Shown here: positions 1 through 5,270 of the stretch, piece after piece | Layout of the letters: each line of letters begins with the position of its first letter | How positions within the stretch are numbered: position 1 is the stretch's first letter | Origin: Paracoccaceae bacterium | GTDB lineage: Bacteria > Pseudomonadota > Alphaproteobacteria > Rhodobacterales > Rhodobacteraceae | DNA: 5,270 bases | Assembly (NCBI GenBank): GCA_024742655.1 | Contig: JANSYB010000215.1 | Span: 1-5,270, forward strand | Direction: 5' to 3' | Notes under the pieces: generated by a model | What the model saw: the letters and a program-made list of their open reading frames with translations, nothing else | Told to the model about the DNA's origin: nothing | Database searches by the model: none | Made by a program: the position numbers and the translations under genes

Positions 1-110
1 CGTGTCACCACACCTGTATGCGCCGTCGTGCTGCCGCGCGCGATGATCTCGTTCAGCAAATCGGCCGCGTGACGGGCATCCAGCAGACCGGCCTGGCGGA
101 CATGGATCAT
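1..110 (-). CDS. GNAT-family N-acetyltransferase, N-terminal fragment (cut by window edge)
   Basis: Reading leftward from an ATG at 110, 36 codons are visible before the window ends. They begin MIHVRQAGLLDARHAADLLN and continue with EIIARGSTTAHTG. This is the usual opening of GNAT acetyltransferases of the phosphinothricin acetyltransferase-like type: a first beta strand (IHVRQA), an 'xxDA' turn, then helix 1 ending in LLNEII. GNAT enzymes transfer an acetyl group from acetyl-CoA to an amine. The acetyl-CoA binding loop and the substrate-deciding part lie outside the window, so the substrate cannot be guessed. The ATG overlaps the stop of the upstream HD-domain gene as ATGA (107-110), and only a weak GGAAAG precedes it. 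Translation is therefore probably coupled to the HD gene. Family assignment rests on the N-terminus only. Confidence 0.72.
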   Translation of the reverse strand, partial: MIHVRQAGLLDARHAADLLNEIIARGSTTAHTGVVT

Positions 111-700
111 CCGATGCTTTCCAGCAACTGGTTGTGACGTGCGATATAGTCGTGGCGCGTTTCCAGAGGCGGGCGCAGGCAAATTTCCAGATCGGTGATC
201 ATGTCGGCATCGGGCCTGCCAAAGAAACGATTGGCCTCCTCCACTGTAAAACCGGCAATCTGTGTTGCCTCCATCCAGGCGCTGATCTTGTCGGCCTTCT
301 TGATCTGCTTCTTGACGGCCACGGGCAGTGTCGCCGGCAGGCCAAAACGGATGTGAACGGCAGCGGCCAGGCGTTTATCCAGATCGTCATATCCCGGGCC
401 GATGGCCGCCTTGGCCGGTGAAATCATATCGCCGATGACGTATTCCGGCGCGTCATGCAGCAAAGCGGCCAACTGCCATTTGGGGTCCAATTGCCGGCTC
501 AGGCGTGAATAGAGCCGTTCCACCAACAAGGAGTGTTCGGCCACCGAATAAGCGAAATCACCCTTGGTCTGCCCGTTCCAGCGTGCCACGAAACTCAGAC
601 CGTGGGCGATGTCCTCGATCTCGATATCGACGGGCGTCGGATCCAGAAGGTCAAGCCGCCGGCCAGACAGCATCTTTTGCCAGGCGCGGGTCTTGGGCAT
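107..700 (-). CDS. HD-domain phosphohydrolase, YfbR-like (5'-nucleotidase superfamily)
   Basis: This 197-residue protein carries the metal-binding HD signature: H56 in AEHS, the H82-D83 pair in LLHDAPE, and D137 in KKADKIS. E86 and D91 (HDAPEYVIGD) and the R40-W41 pair also match positions conserved in E. coli YfbR, a 5'-deoxynucleotidase that removes phosphate from dNMPs. The local pattern HDxxE...GD..SP.K is shared with that family. The protein is probably a cytosolic, metal-dependent phosphohydrolase; nucleotide monophosphates as substrate are an inference from family resemblance. I chose the ATG at 700 because GGAGG lies five bases before it. The frame stays open to 784, but that extension overlaps the upstream gene's end and has no good ribosome site. 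It follows the FkbM gene by 49 bases with no terminator between, and overlaps the GNAT gene by ATGA, so the three are likely one operon. Confidence 0.85.
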   Translation of the reverse strand: MPKTRAWQKMLSGRRLDLLDPTPVDIEIEDIAHGLSFVARWNGQTKGDFAYSVAEHSLLVERLYSRLSRQLDPKWQLAALLHDAPEYVIGDMISPAKAAIGPGYDDLDKRLAAAVHIRFGLPATLPVAVKKQIKKADKISAWMEATQIAGFTVEEANRFFGRPDADMITDLEICLRPPLETRHDYIARHNQLLESIG

Positions 701-713
701 GGATCCTCCGATT
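701..713 (-). promoter_or_regulatory. Shine-Dalgarno GGAGG that fixes the HD-gene start
   Basis: Read leftward, GGAGGATCC sits directly before the ATG at 700. The strong GGAGG with a spacing of about four to five bases favours this start over an in-frame ATG at 784, which would place 28 extra, unconserved-looking residues in front and overlap the 3' end of the FkbM gene. Confidence 0.7.
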
Positions 714-749
714 GGCTGAACAACTGACACTTCGGTGATACATCCCGGG

Positions 750-1649
750 TCAGTCTTTTGCAAAACTGTTGAGCAAACTGGCAAGCAGCGGTGAATCGGC
801 GCGTGCCGCCAAGAAATTGTAACCTTTGAAGCGATCGGACTTGAGCACCTGCACGTCCTTGAGGCCGCTCAGCCGTTCTGTGGGATTTTCGGCGAAACAG
901 AGCCACATATCGCCCAATTCGAACAGATAGCGGCTTGTTTCGGATTCAAGGTCCGCACCGTGATCCTCGTAAATCAGGACAGAGCCCTCTGCCAGACAGC
1001 GCGTGGCCCCGCGCATGGCCTCGATCTCTGCGCCTTCCACATCCAGCTTGATGATTGCCCGGGTGCCCGGCGGGACCAGGTCGTCAAGCGAGATCGTTTC
1101 GACCATCTCGAGGTGCCCACCTTCCGGCTGATCCCCGAGATGAGCGGAAGCATGGGAATTCTCCACGTTGACAAAGGACATCTGACGCCCGCTGACGGAA
1201 TAGATCGCAGCCCGCCGACAGGTGACATTCGGCATCCCGTCGACGTTCTGCATCAAGGCGCCAAAGGTCTTGGATGCGGCCTCTACAGCAGTAATCCGCT
1301 GGAACAGGGTCGATCCCCACGATGTCCAGTAGCCCTTGTTTGCCCCGGCGTCGCAGAAAAACCCGGTATGCGCTGCCGCCACCCGCAGGATCGCGCCGAC
1401 CTCTGGTTCATACTCGCGGTTGAACAGCGCGAAACGGGTCCAGTACCCGTCGTTGAGCGCGATGCGAAACCGGCCGCCTGTGGGCAGCGTAACGATCACC
1501 GCGTTCGACGGATCAAAAAAACGCGCAAGACCTCGCGTGAACCAGCCAAAAAACCAGCGGTTCACCGCAAACCGGAACAGGATCATGAGAAGATGATACT
1601 GCACGCGCGCCGCGCGGCTGGAGAATGACATGTCCGGACGTGCCCCCAT
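750..1649 (-). CDS. FkbM-family SAM-dependent methyltransferase
   Basis: This 299-residue protein has the class I methyltransferase fold of the FkbM family (named after the FK506 O-methyltransferase), which usually O-methylates sugars, lipids or secondary metabolites using S-adenosylmethionine. Visible motifs, in order: the SAM-binding glycine loop FCDAGANKG at residues 98-106; an acidic residue at the end of the next strand (E123 in AVEAA), expected to hold the ribose; the family hallmark IKLDVEGAE at about 200-208; and EDH at 228-230. The first 45 residues are rich in aromatic and basic residues (FRFAVNRWFFGWFTRGLARFF), which might touch a membrane. I prefer the ATG at 1649 because AGGG lies five bases upstream; an ATG at 1631 (293 aa) is possible. 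The frame is open back to 1976 but that part overlaps the divergent gene and looks non-coding. It is probably the first gene of a leftward operon with the HD and GNAT genes. The substrate is unknown. Confidence 0.87.
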   Translation of the reverse strand: MGARPDMSFSSRAARVQYHLLMILFRFAVNRWFFGWFTRGLARFFDPSNAVIVTLPTGGRFRIALNDGYWTRFALFNREYEPEVGAILRVAAAHTGFFCDAGANKGYWTSWGSTLFQRITAVEAASKTFGALMQNVDGMPNVTCRRAAIYSVSGRQMSFVNVENSHASAHLGDQPEGGHLEMVETISLDDLVPPGTRAIIKLDVEGAEIEAMRGATRCLAEGSVLIYEDHGADLESETSRYLFELGDMWLCFAENPTERLSGLKDVQVLKSDRFKGYNFLAARADSPLLASLLNSFAKD

Positions 1650-1680
1650 CAAGGCCCTGTTAAATCCAGGTGGGTCACTC

Positions 1681-1854
1681 CTAGACTTTGGGTCCGTGCG
1701 CAGCAAGCCCGCCACGCCCGGCCACAATGTCGCCACATTTTCGACGCAAAATCCTGTCGTCGCGTGTCTGCTGCCAGCGGGATCGGGCGAATGAGGCAAA
1801 TGACAAGAGCAATAGCCCGGTAACCGAACAGGCGATCCAATGTGGCGCGCACAT
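1681..1854 (-). CDS. doubtful small ORF, 57 codons, one possible membrane segment
   Basis: In the divergent intergenic region a leftward frame opens with ATG at 1854, preceded by GAGG five bases upstream, and ends at TAG 32 bases before the FkbM start. The product begins MCAPHWIACSVTGLLLLSFA, which could be a single membrane segment or signal anchor, followed by a basic tail (RSRWQQTRDDRILRRKCGD). Against it: third positions are G or C in only about 36 of 56 codons by hand count; several rare codons (CTA, CGA, AGG, GGA) occur; and another open frame overlaps the same stretch. I do not recognise the sequence. It may simply be the leader and promoter region of the FkbM operon. Confidence 0.18.
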   Translation of the reverse strand: MCAPHWIACSVTGLLLLSFASFARSRWQQTRDDRILRRKCGDIVAGRGGLAAHGPKV

Positions 1855-1902
1855 CCGACCTCGGCTGTGCGTTCCTGATACAACCTGTAAAGGGAGCTTG
1901 GT

Positions 1903-2217
1903 ATGATCAGGCAACTTTTTGTGGCAGGGGCAGCGATAGGTGTTCTGGGTCTGGTGACCCCGGCACAGGCGTCCAACTGCGCGGACCGTGATAGGGTGGT
2001 GGAAAGGCTGAAGGCCTACTACGACGAAAGCTACGCAGGTGGTGGCCTGCAAAAGGTGCAGGAGGACCAGACGCTGGTCGAGGTCTGGGCCTCAGAGGAT
2101 ACGGGCACGTTCACGGTCATGCTGACAACGCCGGACGGTCAGACCTGCGTTCTGGCGACTGGCACGGATTGGCATCTGGTTGCGCCCTCTGACAGGCGTG
2201 CCGATACGGCCGGTTGA
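1903..2217 (+). CDS. small secreted protein of unknown function
   Basis: This 104-residue protein starts with a clear Sec signal peptide: basic MIRQ, a hydrophobic stretch LFVAGAAIGVLGLV, and an AQA cleavage site predicted after residue 23. The mature part of about 81 residues contains a helix-like segment (DRVVERLKAYYDESYAGGGLQ) and then beta-like strands (TLVEVWAS, GTFTVMLTTPDGQTCVLATG). Only two cysteines remain after cleavage, C26 and C82, well placed to form a periplasmic disulfide. The start is supported by AGGGAG at 1891-1896 with six bases of spacing. I know similar uncharacterised secreted proteins from Rhodobacterales, but no function for them. It is transcribed away from the FkbM gene and lies 79 bases before ahcY with no terminator seen between. 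Read-through into ahcY is possible although ahcY seems to have its own promoter. Confidence 0.82.
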   Translation: MIRQLFVAGAAIGVLGLVTPAQASNCADRDRVVERLKAYYDESYAGGGLQKVQEDQTLVEVWASEDTGTFTVMLTTPDGQTCVLATGTDWHLVAPSDRRADTAG

Positions 2218-2235
2218 TCTGAACAGACTCGCACG

Positions 2236-2264
2236 TTGCCCTTCACGGTATCGAGTGCTATCTG
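2236..2264 (+). promoter_or_regulatory. probable ahcY promoter (-35 TTGCCC, extended -10)
   Basis: TTGCCC at 2236-2241 is followed after 17 bases by TATCTG at 2259-2264. The -10 is preceded by TGC, giving an extended -10 (TG-n-TATC) and the GCTAT core often seen in alphaproteobacterial housekeeping promoters. This predicts a transcription start near 2271 and a leader of only about 26 bases before the ahcY ATG. This is prediction by eye; the -10 matches the general consensus poorly in its second half. Confidence 0.45.
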
Positions 2265-2287
2265 CCTTGCAAATCTAGTTTGCAAGG
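2265..2287. promoter_or_regulatory. perfect inverted repeat, likely operator of ahcY
   Basis: CCTTGCAAA (2265-2273) and TTTGCAAGG (2279-2287) are exact reverse complements separated by five bases (TCTAG). The repeat begins directly after the predicted -10 box, would cover the transcription start, and its right arm overlaps the AAGGAG ribosome site (2284-2289) of ahcY. That position suits a repressor operator. If transcription instead starts further upstream, the same bases would form an RNA hairpin burying part of the Shine-Dalgarno sequence. Either way it is well placed to control ahcY. Confidence 0.55.
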
Positions 2288-2296
2288 AGCCATCAA

Positions 2297-3691
2297 ATGG
2301 CAATGGACTATCTGGTCAAGGATATCTCTCTGGCCGCTTTCGGGCGCAAGGAGCTGGATATCGCAGAGACGGAAATGCCGGGTCTTATGGCCCTGCGCGA
2401 AGAATATGGCGACAGCCAGCCGCTCAAGGGCGCCCGGATCGCCGGCAGCCTGCACATGACGATCCAGACGGCTGTTCTGATCGAGACCCTTGTTGCACTG
2501 GGTGCAAGCGTGCGCTGGGCCAGCTGCAACATTTTCTCGACGCAGGATCACGCCGCGGCGGCCATCGCCGAAACCGGTACGCCGGTTTTTGCGGTCAAGG
2601 GCGAAACGCTTGAAGAATACTGGGATTATGCCGACCGGATTTTCCAGTTCCCCGAGGGCGGCGCCAACATGATCCTGGACGATGGCGGTGATGCCACGCT
2701 TTACATCCTGATCGGCGCGCGTGTCGAAGAGGGGGAAACCGATCTGATCGAAATGCCCCAATCCGAAGAGGAAGAGGCCCTGTTCGCCCAGATCAAGAAG
2801 CGTCTGGCGGAAAGCCCCGGTTGGTTCGTCAAGCAGCGCCACATGATCAAGGGCGTCAGCGAGGAAACCACCACCGGCGTGCATCGTCTCTACAAGATGA
2901 TGGAAAAGGGTCACCTGCCCTTCCCGGCGATCAACGTCAATGACAGCGTGACCAAGTCGAAATTCGACAACAAGTACGGCTGCAAGGAAAGCCTTGTCGA
3001 CGGGATCCGCCGCGCAACCGATACGATGATGGCCGGCAAGGTCGCCGTGGTTCTTGGCTATGGTGACGTGGGCAAGGGCAGTGCTGCCTCTCTGAGTGGC
3101 GCCGGTGCCCGTGTGAAGGTGACCGAGGTCGATCCGATCTGTGCGCTCCAGGCCGCCATGGACGGCTTCGAGGTTGTGCTGCTGGAGGACGTGATCGACA
3201 GCGCGGATATCTTCATCACCACCACTGGCAACAAGGACGTGATCCGCATCGAGCATATGCGCGAGATGAAGGATATGGCGATCGTCGGCAACATCGGCCA
3301 CTTCGACAACGAAATTCAGGTTGCGAACCTCAAGAACCACAAGTGGACCAACATCAAGGAACAGGTGGACATGATCGAGATGCCCTCGGGCAACCGGATC
3401 ATCCTGCTTTCCGAAGGTCGCCTGCTCAACCTCGGCAACGCAACGGGTCACCCGTCCTTCGTGATGTCGGCCAGCTTCACCAACCAGGTTCTGGCGCAGA
3501 TCGAGTTGTGGACCAAGGGCGATCAGTACGACAATCAGGTCTACATCCTGCCCAAGCATCTGGATGAAAAGGTCGCACGCCTGCATCTGGGTCGGATCGG
3601 CGTGAAGCTGACCGAACTGAAACCGGATCAGGCCGAGTACATCGGGGTAAGCCCCGAGGGACCGTTCAAACCCGAGCATTATCGCTACTGA
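2297..3691 (+). CDS. ahcY: adenosylhomocysteinase (S-adenosylhomocysteine hydrolase)
   Basis: This enzyme splits S-adenosylhomocysteine reversibly into adenosine and homocysteine using bound NAD+. That clears the inhibitory by-product of SAM-dependent methylations and feeds methionine resynthesis. The 464-residue protein is full length for the bacterial form. Seen in order: H53 in SLHMT and D129 in LDDGGD (substrate site), E189 or E190 in [10 protein letters not shown]220 and D224 with N225 in TKSKFDN (catalysis and NAD), the Rossmann loop GYGDVGKG at 254-261, EVDP at 277-280, [10 protein letters not shown] at about 331-340, H385 in [11 protein letters not shown], and the C-terminal KPEHYRY, whose Lys and Tyr reach into the neighbouring subunit's NAD site. 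Residues about 144-180 form an acidic and basic insertion found in bacterial but not in human-type enzymes. The start is supported by AAGGAG at 2284-2289, seven bases before the ATG. It appears to be transcribed alone, between its own promoter and a strong terminator. It acts in the cytosol as a tetramer in studied relatives. Confidence 0.98.
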   Translation: MAMDYLVKDISLAAFGRKELDIAETEMPGLMALREEYGDSQPLKGARIAGSLHMTIQTAVLIETLVALGASVRWASCNIFSTQDHAAAAIAETGTPVFAVKGETLEEYWDYADRIFQFPEGGANMILDDGGDATLYILIGARVEEGETDLIEMPQSEEEEALFAQIKKRLAESPGWFVKQRHMIKGVSEETTTGVHRLYKMMEKGHLPFPAINVNDSVTKSKFDNKYGCKESLVDGIRRATDTMMAGKVAVVLGYGDVGKGSAASLSGAGARVKVTEVDPICALQAAMDGFEVVLLEDVIDSADIFITTTGNKDVIRIEHMREMKDMAIVGNIGHFDNEIQVANLKNHKWTNIKEQVDMIEMPSGNRIILLSEGRLLNLGNATGHPSFVMSASFTNQVLAQIELWTKGDQYDNQVYILPKHLDEKVARLHLGRIGVKLTELKPDQAEYIGVSPEGPFKPEHYRY

Positions 3692-3713
3692 TCTTGGCTT
3701 TGTCGTAGTTCTG

Positions 3714-3747
3714 AACCGCCCGGAGGCTCTCCGGGCGGTTTTTTCTT
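3714..3747 (+). terminator. intrinsic terminator of ahcY
   Basis: A perfect 12-bp stem pairs AACCGCCCGGAG (3714-3725) with CTCCGGGCGGTT (3729-3740) around a three-base GCT loop. It is followed by a T run (3739-3744, then CTT). It starts 22 bases after the ahcY stop. This is a strong Rho-independent terminator and separates ahcY from the DUF2853 gene. Confidence 0.93.
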
Positions 3748-3787
3748 GGCTGGCCAGTCTATGGGGAGTGCCGGTCAAGTTTTCCCT

Positions 3788-3815
3788 TTGTGGCCTGCGG
3801 AACAGCCGTTATCGT
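3788..3815 (+). promoter_or_regulatory. weak candidate promoter for the DUF2853 gene
   Basis: Because a terminator closes ahcY, the DUF2853 gene needs its own promoter within 3748-3885. The best pair I see is TTGTGG (3788-3793) and TATCGT (3810-3815) with 16 bases between. That would leave a leader of roughly 60 bases. The match is modest and other placements are possible. Confidence 0.22.
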
Positions 3816-3885
3816 TCGATACGAGCCAAGAGGGGCTTTGTTGAAACTGAACGCCGGCAATGACCGGGACAGGTGGGAGACTTTA

Positions 3886-4227
3886 ATGGGACGCCGTGAC
3901 GAACTGATCGCGAAATATGCAGAAGACCTGAAAAACAAGTGCGGCATGGAGCCGGACATGGACCTGCTGACCAAGGTGACAATCGGATGTGGCCCGGCCA
4001 TCTACAATGCGGATGCCTCGACTGTCGCCGCGGGTCAGGAACACGAGTTGGAAACCGTAAAGGAAAACTTTCTGATCAAGAAGCTCGGCCTTGCCGACGG
4101 TCCGCAACTCATGGATGCGATCAACCAGGTCATCGAGACCTATGGCAAGTCGGAGCGCAACAAGTATCGCGCGGTCATCTATTACATGCTGACAAAGCAT
4201 TTCGGCAAGGAGTCGATCTACAGCTGA
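3886..4227 (+). CDS. DUF2853-family protein, function unknown
   Basis: This 113-residue protein opens MGRRDELIAKYAEDLKNKCG and is recognised as a member of the DUF2853 family, common in Alphaproteobacteria. Visible conserved blocks are KYAEDLKNKCGMEPDMDLLTKV, the glycine-containing GCGPAIYNADASTVA, ELETVKENFLIKKLGL, and a C-terminal ETYGKSERNKYRAVIYYMLTKHFGK. The protein appears mostly helical, charged and cytosolic, with no signal peptide or membrane segment, and has two cysteines (in NKCGM and IGCGP). The ATG at 3886 is chosen because GGGAG lies six bases before it and the family usually begins with the (K/R)RDELI segment. The frame is open back to 3790 but the extra residues look random. 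It stands alone between two terminators. No biochemical role is known to me, and the neighbours do not suggest one. Confidence 0.9.
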   Translation: MGRRDELIAKYAEDLKNKCGMEPDMDLLTKVTIGCGPAIYNADASTVAAGQEHELETVKENFLIKKLGLADGPQLMDAINQVIETYGKSERNKYRAVIYYMLTKHFGKESIYS

Positions 4228-4250
4228 TCGACTGCGCCGACTGCGTCATG

Positions 4251-4284
4251 CGCCCGCCGTATTCCGGCGGGCGTTCTGCTTTTC
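4251..4284 (+). terminator. probable terminator of the DUF2853 gene, between convergent genes
   Basis: A perfect 9-bp G+C-rich stem pairs CGCCCGCCG (4251-4259) with CGGCGGGCG (4265-4273) around TATTC. A broken T-rich tail follows (TTCTGCTTTTC). It lies in the 63 bases between the stop of the DUF2853 gene and the stop of the opposing alcohol dehydrogenase. The T tail is present only for rightward transcription; leftward, the hairpin is not followed by T residues, so it could stop the dehydrogenase transcript only weakly, if at all. Confidence 0.65.
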
Positions 4285-4290
4285 TGCCGA

Positions 4291-5270
4291 TCAAAGCGCG
4301 GTTCGAAACAACTGTTCCAGATTGGCCTCGGTCAATTCGATCGGGTTTCCGCCACAGCTGGGATCCGTGATTGCGCTCTTGACCAATGTCGGGATGCTGT
4401 CTTCGGTCACGCCCATATCCGACAGGCGGCGCGGAATCCCCAAACTGTCATTCAAACCCTGAACGAAGGAGCAAAATCCGTCGAACCCACCGTCGATCCC
4501 GAGATAGGCGGCCACCGCGCCAAACCGGTCGGCGATGGCCGGCGCGTTGAATGCCAGAACCGTCGGCATGCAAACGGCGTTCGTCGTGCCATGATGAGTG
4601 TTGAAATGCGCACCGATGGGATGGCTCATGGCGTGAATAGCACCAAGCCCCTTTTGAAAGGCGGTTGCGCCCATCGCCGCGGCGCTCATCATCTGCGCAC
4701 GCGCCTCGATATCGGCCCCATCCGCGTAGGCGCGCGGCAGATACTCCTTGACGAGGCGCATACCTTCCAACGCGATCCCTTGGCTCATCGGGTGATAATG
4801 CGGGCTAGAATAGGCCTCGACACAATGGGCGAAGGCGTCCAGACCGGTGCCGGCCGTGATCGCGGGCGGCATCCCGATTGTCAGCTCCGGATCGCAGATC
4901 ACGACAGACGGTAAGACCTTGGGATGGAAAATGATCTTCTTTTCATGGGTTTCAGAATTGGTGATGACACTGGCCCGGCCCACTTCTGATCCTGTGCCGG
5001 CGGTGGTGGGTACTGCGATGATGGGGGCGATGACATCGGCGTTGGCGCGTGTCCACCAGTCACCAACATCTTCGAAATCCCAGACCGGGCGGCTCTGACC
5101 GGCCATGAAGGCCACCATTTTCCCCAGATCGAGGCCCGAGCCACCGCCAAAGGCGATCACCCCGTCATGGCCGCCCGCGTTGTAGGCGGCCACACCGGCG
5201 GACAGGTTCGTTTCATTCGGGTTCGGATCGACGTCGGCAAACACTGCCCGGCCCAAACCGGCGGCTTCCA
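4291..5270 (-). CDS. iron-containing alcohol dehydrogenase (group III), N-terminus outside window
   Basis: About 326 codons of a leftward gene are visible, ending at 4291; the frame is open through the right edge (residues EAAGLGRAVFADVDPNPNETN), so roughly the first 50 to 60 residues are missing. A TTG at 5256 is not the true start. The fold is the Fe-dependent, NAD(P)H-linked alcohol dehydrogenase family (FucO/AdhB/YqhD relatives). Seen: VDPNPNE; the nucleotide-binding GGGSGLDLGK; PTTAGTGSEV; the metal site D and H in GTGLDAFAHCVEAY; and the two further metal histidines in HAMSHPIGAHFNTHHGTTNA. All four metal ligands seem present, so the enzyme should be active on an alcohol, aldehyde or semialdehyde. 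The substrate cannot be told from the sequence; related enzymes act on lactaldehyde, 4-hydroxybutyrate or simple alcohols. It converges on the DUF2853 gene and is not linked to ahcY. Its operon partners would lie to the right. Confidence 0.93.
   Translation of the reverse strand, partial: EAAGLGRAVFADVDPNPNETNLSAGVAAYNAGGHDGVIAFGGGSGLDLGKMVAFMAGQSRPVWDFEDVGDWWTRANADVIAPIIAVPTTAGTGSEVGRASVITNSETHEKKIIFHPKVLPSVVICDPELTIGMPPAITAGTGLDAFAHCVEAYSSPHYHPMSQGIALEGMRLVKEYLPRAYADGADIEARAQMMSAAAMGATAFQKGLGAIHAMSHPIGAHFNTHHGTTNAVCMPTVLAFNAPAIADRFGAVAAYLGIDGGFDGFCSFVQGLNDSLGIPRRLSDMGVTEDSIPTLVKSAITDPSCGGNPIELTEANLEQLFRTAL

Noticed and set aside
960..1628. A 222-codon rightward frame opposite the FkbM gene
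   Set aside because: It is antisense to a protein with intact methyltransferase motifs, has no recognisable domain, and is explained by codon bias.
1650..1976. N-terminal extension of the FkbM protein to a start at 1976
   Set aside because: The extra 109 residues are Cys- and Pro-rich without family resemblance, overlap the divergent secreted-protein gene on the other strand, and no ribosome site supports the upstream start.
2265..2296. A known SAH or SAM/SAH riboswitch in the ahcY leader
   Set aside because: The region holds one simple hairpin without the extra pairing and conserved loops those riboswitches need, and the predicted leader is too short.
2258..3778. A 506-codon open frame on the minus strand covering all of ahcY
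   Set aside because: It lies exactly opposite a certain gene and comes from the strong G/C bias at third codon positions. The product has repetitive, low-information His/Asp/Leu-rich content, no recognisable domain, and would read through the ahcY terminator and promoter.
3799..3816. GGAAC and CGTT elements upstream of the DUF2853 gene, as in EcfG stress promoters
   Set aside because: The two elements are only 9 bases apart, whereas such promoters need about 16 to 17, and no CGTT occurs at the right distance.
3790..3885. N-terminal extension of the DUF2853 protein
   Set aside because: The extra 32 residues do not resemble the family, whereas the ATG at 3886 has a well-spaced GGGAG and matches the usual family N-terminus.

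Overview
The window looks like a chromosomal segment of an alphaproteobacterium of the Rhodobacterales (Roseobacter/Rhodobacter group). The clues are the high G+C content, the DUF2853 protein, the bacterial form of S-adenosylhomocysteine hydrolase with an insertion in its middle, and a small Cys-containing secreted protein of a kind I associate with this group. This placement rests on protein resemblance, not on a search. I see no insertion sequence, prophage, CRISPR array, tRNA or rRNA.

Layout. Positions 1-1649 hold a leftward gene set, in transcription order: an FkbM-family methyltransferase (1649-750), an HD-domain phosphohydrolase resembling YfbR-type 5'-nucleotidases (700-107), and the first 36 codons of a GNAT acetyltransferase (110 to the window edge). 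The HD and GNAT genes share an ATGA stop/start overlap, so they are almost certainly co-translated. Positions 1650-1902 form a divergent intergenic region with two weak dyads and a doubtful 57-codon reading frame. Rightward from there come a small secreted protein (1903-2217), ahcY (2297-3691) closed by a textbook intrinsic terminator (3714-3747), and a DUF2853 protein (3886-4227). A hairpin at 4251-4273 separates DUF2853 from the convergent, leftward iron-containing alcohol dehydrogenase (4291 to the right edge), whose N-terminus lies outside the window.

How the genes relate. AhcY removes the S-adenosylhomocysteine made by every SAM-dependent methyltransferase, so the nearby FkbM methyltransferase depends on it in a general way, but nothing shows a dedicated link. 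The most interesting non-coding signal is a perfect 9-bp inverted repeat (2265-2287) just downstream of a plausible extended -10 box and running into the ahcY ribosome binding site. Its position suggests an operator over the transcription start, possibly for a SAM-cycle regulator. Otherwise this is mostly ordinary core and accessory metabolism, and I did not find a convincing undescribed multi-gene system.
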